Shown: piece by piece, positions 1 through 6,746 of the stretch
How positions within the stretch are numbered: the first letter of the stretch is position 1
How the letters are laid out: every line of letters begins with the position of its first letter
Source of the DNA: Euperipatoides rowelli
Taxonomy: Eukaryota; Onychophora; Udeonychophora; Euonychophora; Peripatopsidae
Strand: one strand, 5' to 3'
Assembly: GCA_003024985.2 (NCBI GenBank)
Contig: PXIH01S0085612.1
Length of the DNA: 11,659 nt
Notes under the pieces: generated by a model
What the model saw: only the letters and a program-made list of their open reading frames with translations
The model's database searches: none
Told to the model about the DNA's origin: nothing
Program-made: the position numbers and the translations under genes

Positions 1-90
1 AAAAAAGTGAACTGTATGCACCGGGAATTGAACCACATATTTCTACCTATCCTTAGCATTGTCCTAATTATTAAGCCATAAGATCTACAT
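1..90 (-). pseudogene. tRNA-like sequence, copy 1 (most decayed)
   Basis: On the minus strand a B box GGTTCAATTCC lies at 24-34 and fits the Pol III internal promoter consensus. The A-box region (around 70-84, TGGCTTAATAA on the minus strand) is degraded compared with copy 2. An oligo-T run on the minus strand (A run at 1-6 on the plus strand) lies just past the 3' end, the place of a Pol III terminator. No acceptor stem can be formed by eye, so it is not a functional tRNA. The A run touches the window edge, so the true end may lie outside. Confidence 0.6.
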
Positions 91-301
91 CGAATCTATT
101 CACAAAACACATGAAGTTCACAAGTTCTTACTCTGCATTACTTTGCGTTATTAAATGTTTACTGGTTATACATTAGCAAGCCTATAGCAAACATAAGATG
201 CCTTTTTTATACATATAATCTACAAGTTGTTAGCAAAATAATTATTTGTAAATATATAGGCTATCTCAATTCAATATATTTTTAAAGAATTTCAATTTGT
301 G

Positions 302-392
302 AAAAAGAATGGAAACTAGCTACACCGGAATCGAACCACAGATCTCTCTGCCTTTTCAGAGCAGTGCCTTAACCATTTGGCCATATAGATGT
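302..392 (-). pseudogene. tRNA-like sequence, copy 2 (best preserved; GAA in the anticodon position)
   Basis: Read on the minus strand, it has an A box TGGCCAAATGG (373-383) and a perfect B box GGTTCGATTCC (327-337). Between them is a stem-loop with arms CTGCT and GGCAG around the 7-base loop CTGAAAA, which puts GAA at the anticodon position with the usual T before it. The D arm can pair GCC with GGC. Only about three of five T-stem pairs form, and the acceptor arms do not match, so a standard cloverleaf fails. A T5 run on the minus strand (302-306) follows about 10-15 bases after the tRNA-like end, as expected for Pol III termination. It resembles a tRNA-Phe anticodon arm joined to a Ser/Leu-like D arm. 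Identity with a specific tRNA is not claimed. Confidence 0.65.
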
Positions 393-662
393 ACATCAAA
401 TCTATTCACAAATTGCATATTTGAACATCAAGTTCATGAGTTCCTTACTCATAATTACTTTGCATTTTTAAATGTTTACTGGCTATTCATTACCAAGCCT
501 ATAGCAAACATAAGATTTATTTTTTTTAATAAAATCTACAAGTTGTTTGCAAAGCAATTATTTGTAAATATGTATCTCAATTTTTGACCTAAAGTCATTT
601 TCTTAATAGAAAATAAATCTCAATATATTTTTAAAGAATTTCAATTTGTGGAAAAAATGATA

Positions 663-952
663 ACTGCCCTGACATGGTGGTTCAGTTGGTATCATTGCTG
701 GCTGCTATCATGTTGACATCGTATGCTGGGAAAGCACAGGTTCATTTCCCAGCTGAGCCCATTATGGAACAGTTTTTTTCCAGGCTTAGGACATCTGGCA
801 AAAGTTTTTTACTCAGTACGCAGATTATTTAGAACCTGTTTCTCTTGTAGTAATTAATGATTTTAATTCTTGAATATTTAATTGCATTAACATCACAAAA
901 AAATGAATTTTCCTTTAATAACGGGAATTTTTTTATTTTTTTTAAAAAAAAA
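663..952 (+). mobile_element. tRNA-derived SINE with both target-site duplications
   Basis: The head is tRNA-like. A perfect A box TGGTTCAGTTGG lies at 678-689 and a B box GGTTCATTTCC at 739-749, one mismatch from consensus. The body runs to about 925 and ends in a T/A-rich tail with an A9 stretch (944-952). The flanks are a direct repeat: GGAAAAAATGATA at 650-662 and the same sequence with three more A at 953-968. Removing the insert rejoins the spacer end of array copy 2 to tRNA-like copy 3, which supports a precise insertion. A 9-bp perfect inverted repeat (GCTGGGAAA at 725-733, TTTCCCAGC at 745-753) encloses the B box. SINEs are transcribed by Pol III and moved by LINE-encoded enzymes. 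I did not match the family to a named SINE. Confidence 0.8.
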
Positions 953-954
953 GG

Positions 955-1030
955 AAAAAAAAATGATAGCCTAACTATCTGCACTAGGTATCGAACCACA
1001 GATCTCTGCCTTTCCGGAGCTTTGCCTTAA
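955..1030 (-). pseudogene. tRNA-like sequence, copy 3 (A box lost)
   Basis: On the minus strand this copy shares GGCAGAGATCTGTGGTTCGA with copy 2 and has a perfect B box GGTTCGATACC at 987-997. The A-box half ends at about 1028, where a T-rich tract replaces it, so the copy is truncated. A run of nine T on the minus strand (955-963) follows its 3' end, in the same relative place as in copies 1 and 2. Sequence past 1030 (TATATAGGCCTATATT around 1051-1066) faintly recalls the unit spacer near 250-260. It is the continuation of the 1-657 array, cut off from it by the SINE at 663-952. Confidence 0.6.
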
Positions 1031-1070
1031 ATAATTTTTTTCATCTCAAATATATAGGCCTATATTAATT

Positions 1071-1670
1071 TTTATTTTAAAAAAAGTTTATGTAATATAA
1101 CCTTTTTAAATCTTAGTTCATAATTTTTGTCATGAGCAATTAAGATGAGAGATTTTATCCTTTACATTTTTAAAATTCTAACCTAAATATTAGTTAAAGA
1201 TTTCTTTTTCATTTTGTCCTTTTTTTTTTTTTTTTGCCTTAGAATTCAAACATCTAGGCTATTCACATAGCTGGTGAATTGATCTATCTCATTTAGGAAA
1301 ACAATTTTATTAAACAATTAATATTAAGAAAAATAATAATGCCACAAACTTATCAAATTGCTTTCTGTTGCATACAACATCAGCCAATTAATTCTGAGCT
1401 TGGCTCACTAATATCAATAAAATTATTCTGCTATTCTAGATGATTTAAAACCAAAGTGCTCAATTTCAAAATCCACATTTTTTTTTTTTTTTTTATGAAC
1501 TAGATTTAAAAAATTTAAAAAGGTAACATTCTTCATCTAAGTAAAAGATAACCAAATTACTAAACTTTTAATACGTGGCAGTCATTCCTCCCCCATTTTT
1601 TTTTAAAAAAAAAAACACTTTTATTCTATTAATATAAACAAAAAAAAAAAACATTGATAATATATTAACT
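1071..1670. other. AT-rich spacer with homopolymer runs; no gene seen
   Basis: Both strands were read and no coding frame or RNA gene is supported. There are T runs at 1220-1235 and 1478-1494 and an A run at 1640-1651. The decayed LINE on the minus strand should end somewhere between 1674 and about 1470, so one of the T runs here may be its old poly(A) tail, but no matching target-site duplication was found by eye. Confidence 0.6.
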
Positions 1671-1673
1671 GGA

Positions 1674-1890
1674 TTAATTACATAAATCTAATTGTACTTC
1701 TATTTGTTCATTGTTGATAGAGGTTCTTGTAGGTATACTGGTTTGTTTTCACTTCTCTTTATAGTTGTATAAAAAAAAAATATTCGTAGAGATTTATGTG
1801 ACTTCCAATAATTTTATATATTTCTTCTCGGAGATAAAGTTTGTCATTTGCATGAAATTTTGCAATAAAAACTTTAAAAAAGTTTATATC
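1674..1890 (-). pseudogene. C-terminal LINE ORF2 remnant
   Basis: After the zinc knuckle, the minus strand has an open stretch (about 1781-1890) containing DINFFKVFIAKFHANDKLYL and REEIYKIIGSHINLY. A frame change follows at an A/T homopolymer, then TSINNEQIEVQLDLCN ending at TAA 1674-1676. These are not low-complexity and lie where the LINE protein should end, but I know no family signature for this part. The inference rests on continuity with the zinc knuckle. Confidence 0.45.
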
Positions 1891-2058
1891 TCATAAGTTC
1901 ATTCCCTGAAAATTTTTTGAGACATCTTATTTTCCATAGACTGAAATAAGTTTCCTTTATGTGGTTTTGCTAAGTTTGTGAGAAAGAATATCAAGATAAA
2001 TGTTTAAGTTAGTATCAATTAACTTATCTAGTCAAAACCTTGCTTGTAATGTATTCTG

Positions 2059-2109
2059 ACATTTGAGAGTTAGATGGTTTAAATCTTCTGGGTGAAGACA
2101 AAATGGGCA
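2059..2109 (-). pseudogene. CCHC zinc-knuckle remnant at the C-terminus of the LINE protein
   Basis: The minus strand encodes CPFCLHPEDLNHLTLKC, that is C-x2-C-x7-H-x4-C, with cysteine codons at 2107-2109, 2098-2100 and 2059-2061 and the histidine at 2074-2076. A CCHC finger after the RT is common in several non-LTR clades and helps bind nucleic acid. All four metal ligands survive although stops flank it (TAA about 30 bases upstream, TGA about 20 bases downstream). Its position about 1 kb after motif C fits ORF2 geometry. Confidence 0.75.
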
Positions 2110-2186
2110 ATATTCTGGACTATGATAAAATTAAATTTTTCCTCTACCCTTAAGTTGAGAGGGGGTGCATTATGTTTAATTTTTGT

Positions 2187-2239
2187 AATAATAATAATAG
2201 GAGAGAAGTAGGCAATAATAATAGGAGAGAGAGGTAGGC
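2187..2239 (+). repeat. Short tandem duplication of a ~26-bp unit
   Basis: Two adjacent units each consist of AAT repeats followed by a purine-rich part: (AAT)n AGGAGAGAAGTAGGC at 2187-2213 and (AAT)n AGGAGAGAGAGGTAGGC at 2214-2239. The second is followed at once by a T14 run (2240-2253). It lies inside the decayed LINE and probably arose by slippage. Confidence 0.8.
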
Positions 2240-2637
2240 TTTTTTTTTTTTTTATAATTGTCTGGCCTGGTATGATTTATAATGTTTTTATGAATGATGG
2301 GTAATGTTTGTCCATTTCATTTTGTATTTTATTAATTGCTACATTGGACTCTTAGGGAAATCATCAGCCAATTCTGTCTTGCACTTAAACAGATGCCAGA
2401 TTTTTTTTTTTTTTTTTACATGTTTTTTCAGTGTATGTGTGGGAGGGTGCACCGTGTCATTGTGTGAAAATTGAAGAGAAAATTAATTCTGAGTGCAGAA
2501 GTAGAAACATCTGACAAATGCATTTGCTTTTATTGTTAAACTGAAAAATTCAAATGTCAATTCCATCCTAAGACTTCTTTTTTTTTTTTTTAAATGAAGT
2601 ATAGTTGTCTCATGCTAATAATTGTAATAGTACCTTT

Positions 2638-2780
2638 CTATAAAAATTTGGTAATCATAGACCTAATTTTACTGTAGAATTTTTTGGGGGAAACAAGATA
2701 AGTAAGATATAAAAAGAGCTTTTGTATAATCATGCCATTAGTTATTTTAATCTTTAGTGAAATTGATAGGTACTGCAGGC
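2638..2780 (-). pseudogene. LINE ORF2 fragment after the RT (thumb/connection region)
   Basis: About 46 codons are open on the minus strand. The reading LQYLSISLKIKITNGMIIQK, then LFLYLTYLVSPKKFYSKIRS and MITKFL matches the region after the palm in L1/Tx1-like and related proteins ('LS..GK..II...I..KL.Y....LP.P...I.KI......F.W'). The expected tryptophan codon is TAG here (2638-2640), as if a TGG had mutated. Further fragments down to about 2290 are too broken to align with confidence. Confidence 0.65.
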
Positions 2781-3048
2781 TTATTTTAGACTATCAAAAA
2801 AATTTTGCACCTTTATTTGGAGCAAACCTGTATTTTTCCATACTTGCTGGCTGAAATTAGTCCTAGTTATGATTTTTGGCACATTGTCACCTAATGCATG
2901 TATTATTTTCGTTGAAGTCAAGTTGATAACCACACTTTGTTTTAATTGTGCTCCTATTATTTTTTTTAAACTCTCGAATATGTCCAACATAATGCCAATT
3001 TCTTTAATACCATTGGAAAAGGAAAAAAAGTTCATAAGCATATGCAAA
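2781..3048 (-). pseudogene. LINE reverse transcriptase: destroyed catalytic motif C and following region
   Basis: At 3028-3048 one frame reads FAYAYEL where LINE RTs have F-A-Y-A-D-D-x, so both catalytic aspartates are replaced (Y and E). Just after, the frame changes. The next frame (2781-3020) gives FSNGIKEIGIMLDIFESLKK followed by IIGAQLKQS, which fits the standard segment after the YADD box ('...L..F...SG..LN..KS'). The lysine-serine end is altered. The loss of both aspartates alone would abolish polymerase activity. Confidence 0.75.
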
Positions 3049-3110
3049 CTCTTTTATATTTGCAATAATAATTTTAACATTAGTTCCTTGTATATTTTCC
3101 TCAAATTTGT

Positions 3111-3353
3111 TCAGGAATCATTGATAAATTGTGCAAAGAGCATTGAACTCAAAGGAGATCCTTGTGCTATTCTTCTTCTGACTTTAAATTTGGCATACAG
3201 CTTACCATCCATTTTTATATTATGAGCATATTTAGTGATAATATAATTAATGATTGCATTAGATAGGGGTGTATCTTTGCATTTAAAAGTGACTATTCTA
3301 GCCAGGTAAGGCAAACTTACATTATTGAACACTTTATTTATGTCGATGAAGAT
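3111..3353 (-). pseudogene. LINE reverse transcriptase palm fragment (motifs A and B)
   Basis: This is the longest intact piece of the element. Motif A reads FIDINKVFNNV (aspartate codon 3342-3344), where active elements have F-x-D-x-x-K-A-F-D, so the second acidic position is N. It is followed by MDGKLYAKFKVRRRIAQGSP and then LSSMLFAQFIND, which fits motif B (RG..QG.PLS..LF...I) with GSPLS at about 3147-3160. The usual RG is RR. The frame ends at TGA 3111-3113, and coding continues in another frame, consistent with a one-base loss. In a live element this domain copies the RNA into DNA at the target site. Confidence 0.85.
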
Positions 3354-3370
3354 TGCTATTATGCAGGATA

Positions 3371-3377
3371 ATTATTA

Positions 3378-3438
<61 letters not shown>

Positions 3439-3460
3439 TATTATTATTATTATTATTATT
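3371..3460. repeat. (ATT)n microsatellite inside the LINE remnant
   Basis: About 90 bases of ATT/TTA trinucleotide repeat, interrupted at 3378-3380 (TCA) and about 3434-3435 (ACT). It separates the RT motif at 3489-3551 from motif A at 3339-3353, so it has replaced or expanded LINE coding sequence. Read on the minus strand it would encode poly-Asn or poly-Ile, depending on frame. Likely length-variable between individuals. Confidence 0.95.
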
Positions 3461-3488
3461 GCATTGCTACATATCTCTTAAATTATAA

Positions 3489-3840
3489 TTAAAGGTGTGT
3501 GTGTATCGATCTGTTCAACCATGCAAATTGCATAGGGCTGATCAATTCATTTATAACTTCTATAAGTTTTTAGTTCAACATTGATGAAAAGAGCTTTATA
3601 TAAAACTTTCAATATTGATAGTTCAGATTTCAGAAAGAAATGACAGGTTTTGTAGATGTTGATTTCCTTTGTTCTGGTTAGATGATTTTGTCAAAAAGGG
3701 TAAAATAGGTGTTTGTTTTCAGGTTGCCTGATGCCTCTTTTTTTGTCTATTCATTATTATAGTTTGGTCAATATTTGTAGTAAGATTTTACAAAATCATT
3801 TGTATAGCCTTGTAGTGACACCATCCAGTCTAGAGGGGGA
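3489..3840 (-). pseudogene. LINE reverse transcriptase N-terminal motifs (fingers), broken
   Basis: Three recognisable motifs occur in order on the minus strand, in different frames. At about 3799-3840 is RLDGVTTRLYK, matching the 'PG.DG....FYK' motif at the start of LINE RTs. At about 3600-3655 is RPVISFLKSELSILK, matching 'RPISLLN..YKI..K'. At 3489-3551 is LISPMQFAWLNRSIHTHL, matching 'IS..Q.AF..GRSI.DN'. Stops lie between and within them, for example after LYK. The ATT microsatellite follows directly, where 20-25 residues would normally join this part to motif A. Confidence 0.75.
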
Positions 3841-3857
3841 TTAGAAATTCAATTTCT

Positions 3858-4070
3858 TTACATATTATTGAATGCTTTGCAAGGCATTGAAAATTCTGTT
3901 TCGTTTGTGGCTGGACTATGGTGATCATTAAAGAAATTTTGCATTAATTGCTGTTCATTTAGTGTAGCTTCATCAATGTGAGGTTTGTGATTTTTGATTA
4001 GTATATCTTTGAGCTCATCATTTATGTATACTGATTCTTTTTTCTTGATTGCTTGAATTTTTTGTGAGGC
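3858..4070 (-). pseudogene. LINE ORF2 fragment: linker before the reverse transcriptase
   Basis: About 70 codons are open on the minus strand, ending at TAA 3858-3860. Visible text includes KKKESVYINDELKDI followed by LMQNFFNDHHSP. This fits the short conserved stretch of LINE proteins in which an isoleucine/aspartate-containing patch precedes the helix leading to the 'F..YY..L' segment just before the RT domain. A second fragment upstream (about 4190-4297, another frame) reads NRLNKVITLLETNDTLL and probably belongs to the same linker. The assignment rests on position and general resemblance. It is weaker than for the RT motifs themselves. Confidence 0.55.
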
Positions 4071-4375
4071 TTATTAAGGGAAAATAGTCCAGTGGTTAAG
4101 AGGGATAACAGTTTGTAATTCATCATGATTATTTTTCTCACATGTATATATTTTTGACAATTTAACTCATTCTCATTTAATTTTATTAATCTTTTTCCCA
4201 CTGTAAAAGTATACTATCTTAAGATTGATTTGTAATATTAGAGTAATGTATCATTTGTTTCAAGAAGAGTTATAACTTTATTGAGGCGGTTACAAATTGT
4301 TTATTAACGTTTAGGAGGATGGCATTTATCTGTGCTTTTGCATAATACCACAGATTTATAACAATATACATATAA

Positions 4376-5128
4376 CTAAAATAAGTATGTTAAAAAACAG
4401 GAGCCTGCATTATAGTTAACAACATTTTATGTAGGCCTAAGATTACAACCACATAAACTAACATTATTGGCAAAACAAAATGCAGGTTTGAATTTGGAAA
4501 TTTTTTTCTTTACAGGTTGAATAAATTACCTCAAATGCAGTTATAAATCTAATAAATGAGTGTGAGTAATTAGAATGTATCTAGCATTTACAACTGATCA
4601 ACAACCCCCTAAAAACATTTAAAAATATTTCATGAGATTAAACGAAACACACTTGAATCGATGGACAACACATACTCCCTAGGACCTTAGAAAATCTCCT
4701 ATGGACAATTATATAATATGTGGGCAACAAAATTCACATAAGAAATAGCATCTCTAAGAATTTCATATTGAGGTATAAAATGAAATATTTCTATGACTTT
4801 TCCACAACTATATCGTCTTAAAATTTATCATACATGTAAAAAAAATCATACTGGTACTTAACTCTAGATGTCTTCCTTTTACAAATATCTGTAAATTATT
4901 AAAATACCAAGATGTTTCTAAAATTAAATAAACCTAATGTTTTTTAAATATTAATCTCATATGAAATATGATGTCATTTCCGTAATAATAAGTATAGTTC
5001 ATTTTAAGCTACAAATACAAATTAAAAGTAGAAAGTGTCACTTCTATTAAAAATTTAGTATATGCTTTATGATAAGTTTGGTATAACATTAACCAATCAC
5101 ATAATTATTTACCAATATCATTGATATT
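4376..5128. other. AT-rich sequence without recognisable content
   Basis: No reading frame, RNA gene or repeat could be supported here on either strand. The plus strand is A/C-rich, in contrast to the T/G-rich plus strand of the neighbouring LINE remnant. The 5' truncation point of the LINE should lie near the low end (about 4360-4380). Confidence 0.5.
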
Positions 5129-5137
5129 ATCATATCT

Positions 5138-5408
5138 TTTTTTTTAAATAAATACATTTATTTATTACAGTGCACTCATATACAACCTTGATACATTACA
5201 TTATACATACAATATTCAAGTTTCTTGTTAGATAAATTTGTACATGTTCATTTCTGATTTACAATTCATAAATAAAAATATTACATATGAAAAAATGTTA
5301 TACATTTTCCGAACAAATCCAGAAAAATGGATTTTCCCAGGTTTGAACCAGTGACTTATAGGGATCCCTGACAGTGTTAATTCACTCAAACAGCCCCAAA
5401 GGGCAAAC
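5138..5408 (-). mobile_element. tRNA-derived SINE on the minus strand with exact 9-bp target-site duplication
   Basis: The element is flanked by ATCATATCT at 5129-5137 and 5409-5417. On the minus strand it starts GTTTGCCCTTTGGGGCTG. It has a tRNA-like head with a weakened A box TGTTTGAGTGA (5382-5392, two mismatches) and a B box GGTTCAAACCT (5339-5349, two mismatches). A body of about 190 bp follows. The 3' end, TGCACTGTAATAAATAAATG and following, leads to an A8 tail (T run 5138-5145). It is 271 bp, typical for a SINE. The region can be read as a 61-codon frame on the minus strand, but that is incidental. Its head differs from that of the SINE at 663-952, so it is another family or subfamily. 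Confidence 0.85.
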
Positions 5409-5417
5409 ATCATATCT

Positions 5418-6245
5418 AATAACAGTCATATAACCATCAATCATAGATTTAGTATTATTATTATCATTCGATTATTCTTAAAAACAAAACCCATAAAATA
5501 TTATAAAATATTAAATTTAGCTCAAGATATTCTAAACAGTAAAGCTCTCTGAAAAAGCTATTAGTCAAACTAGAAAATTGCTTCAGTTATAGAACTTCCA
5601 AGTTCAAAGTACCATAAAGAAAGAGACTTTTAAGTTAGTTACCATGGTTTTACTTAAACCACAAAACTTTTAAATATTTTAAATTATAAAAAATCAATCA
5701 GAATAACAACTATGAGTTATGCTATCAGTTGTTTATTAAAATTGGCAGACTACAATCACAAAGGTTTATGACATTCTTTAATTATTGAAAAAATATCTAG
5801 ATCAGCCTCTAGAAGTTCTAAATCAATAAACTCTACTTAATGAAGAAAGCATGTCAAACTAATTTAAAATACAATTTTGTTAATGTTAAATTTGATAAGT
5901 TCTAGAGTAACAGAAGTCAAAACAATATAATAATTCTTAACAAACCATGTTATAGAATACTAACTCTCCTATCTTATGTCAAACAATCTTTCTGAAAAAG
6001 AATTCAAATATTTAAAATAAGTTGAAGCTGGAAAACATCATATAGTCAATGAGTCTCATCTATTGCAAGATCAAAATGGTTCTAATTTGCCAAAGTAATC
6101 TAAAAATTCTGCAAATATTTTCAAATGCTTTTAGAATTTTGCATATAGAGGAAATGTGTTATTAGTAGTACAACAGAGATCACTAGTATTATCACAATAT
6201 ATTTTTATCAACATTAAGATATTTACTATGAATGCTGCCTTTTGG
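5418..6245. other. AT-rich sequence, no gene seen
   Basis: No frame longer than noise, no tRNA-like box pair and no clear repeat were found. The plus strand is rich in A and poor in G. It could be intron of the possible gene whose exon is at 6384-6746, or simply intergenic. Confidence 0.45.
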
Positions 6246-6270
6246 CACACACACACACACACACACACAC
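6246..6270. repeat. (CA)n microsatellite
   Basis: A run of 25 bases of uninterrupted CA dinucleotides. A shorter, imperfect C/A-rich tract follows at 6456-6480 (AAACACCCACACACACACAA). Confidence 0.95.
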
Positions 6271-6383
6271 AATTTTTCAGATTTTGTTCAAATGTCACCC
6301 AAATCAGTGTTACCAAATATTAAATGTTATTTATTAGAATTCACAATAAGTTTATATTAAATGTGGTTATACACAAAAAATAA

Positions 6384-6746
6384 TTTGACTTTGTCATATT
6401 TTACAACAAATATAGTATAGTAATTCCAAATAATTACATCCCCTTCCAATCCCTAAACACCCACACACACACAAACAAAATTATCTTCCAATATGCTGAC
6501 ACATTTTTACCATATCAAGGCAAGACCTTAGCTTCTAATGGGACTAAAGTATTTAAAGTGGAATTTAAAGTTCTAACAAGAGTTAATACGTGGTTACAAA
6601 ATCTAATGTTTAAGGCTATAAGCTTTAAACCTGCCAAAAATCCTCACCAATTTAGATACATAGGATTCAATTTAGAACCATTGCAGCTATATCAAAATTT
6701 TCTTGATAGGCTATACATTAGAGATGATCAGCCTTACAGAACATAA
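6384..6746 (+). CDS. Possible terminal exon or gene fragment of unknown function
   Basis: The frame is open from just after a TAA (6381-6383) to TAA 6744-6746, about 120 codons. The first third is low-complexity because it crosses the CA tract. From about 6486 on, the text is mixed and protein-like: QYADTFLPYQGKTLASNG, then VNTWLQNLMFKAISF, FRYIGFNLEPLQLYQNF and LDRLYIRDDQPYRT at the end. It has W, C-free, charged and aromatic residues that are not simply products of AT bias. There is no ATG near its start, so it would be an exon. Possible 3' splice sites are AG at about 6517-6519 (after ATTTTTACCATATCAAG) and near 6419-6425. An AATAAA polyadenylation signal is at 7079-7084. I do not recognise the protein. 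Alternatives are a decayed processed copy, a transposon fragment or chance. Confidence 0.4.
   Translation, partial: FDFVIFYNKYSIVIPNNYIPFQSLNTHTHTNKIIFQYADTFLPYQGKTLASNGTKVFKVEFKVLTRVNTWLQNLMFKAISFKPAKNPHQFRYIGFNLEPLQLYQNFLDRLYIRDDQPYRT

Larger units (their letters stand above)
1..657 (-). repeat. Decayed head-to-tail array of a tRNA-containing unit (two copies)
   Basis: Two long units, about 1-305 and 306-657, align over most of their length. Shared phrases in the same order include AAATGTTTACTGG, CCTATAGCAAACATAAGAT, CTACAAGTTGTT, ATTATTTGTAAATAT and, at the unit end, TTTTTAAAGAATTTCAATTT. Each unit carries, at its low-coordinate end, a tRNA-like segment read on the minus strand. A truncated third tRNA-like copy lies at 955-1030, beyond an inserted SINE. 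The unit can be seen as a tRNA-gene repeat (spacer, tRNA-like segment, oligo-T stop) or as a tandem dimer of a tRNA-derived SINE. The sequence alone does not decide. The conserved spacer lies on both sides of the tRNA-like part, so unit boundaries are arbitrary. The copies differ by indels and substitutions, so the duplication is old. Confidence 0.75.
1674..4359 (-). mobile_element. Decayed 5'-truncated non-LTR retrotransposon (L1/Tx1-like ORF2)
   Basis: A chain of short open segments on the minus strand follows the order of a LINE ORF2 protein. It starts with a linker helix (LWYYAKAQINAIL, about 4320-4359). Then come the pre-RT linker (3858-4070), the RT fingers (3489-3840), the palm with motif A and motif B (3111-3353), a destroyed motif C (3028-3048), the region after the palm (2781-3020), the thumb/connection region (2638-2780), a CCHC knuckle (2059-2109) and a C-terminal remnant ending at a stop at 1674-1676. 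There are many stops and frame changes, an ATT microsatellite and several T runs inside. The endonuclease domain expected upstream of 4359 is not visible, so the copy is 5'-truncated. The L1/Tx1 assignment rests on the PLS-x-x-LF pattern of motif B and the late CCHC, and is provisional. Non-autonomous and inactive. Confidence 0.8.

Noticed and set aside
309-587. 92-codon plus-strand reading frame
   Set aside because: It runs antisense through the tRNA-like copy 2 and its repeat spacer, and its composition follows that repeat. Not a gene.
1200-2600. T runs of 14-17 bases at 1220, 1478, 2240, 2401 and 2578 as a phased signal or as separate retrocopy tails
   Set aside because: Spacing is irregular, no target-site duplications were found beside them, and long T runs are common across this AT-rich window.
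2869-3225. 118-codon plus-strand reading frame, the longest ATG frame in the window
   Set aside because: It is antisense to the LINE reverse transcriptase remnant, whose motifs on the minus strand explain the sequence far better.
4088-4112. A-box-like word TGGTTAAGAGG (4093-4103), suggesting a plus-strand tRNA or SINE
   Set aside because: No B box follows within tRNA or SINE distance, and the region reads as LINE linker on the minus strand.
4480-4500. B-box-like word GGTTTGAATTT (plus strand)
   Set aside because: Three mismatches to the consensus, no A box upstream, and no tail or target-site duplication.
5228-5413. 61-codon minus-strand reading frame
   Set aside because: It lies inside the minus-strand SINE (5138-5408), including its tRNA-like head.
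6131-6316. 61-codon minus-strand frame with a Cys-Val run
   Set aside because: The Cys-Val run is the translation of the CA microsatellite; the flanks are AT-rich noise.
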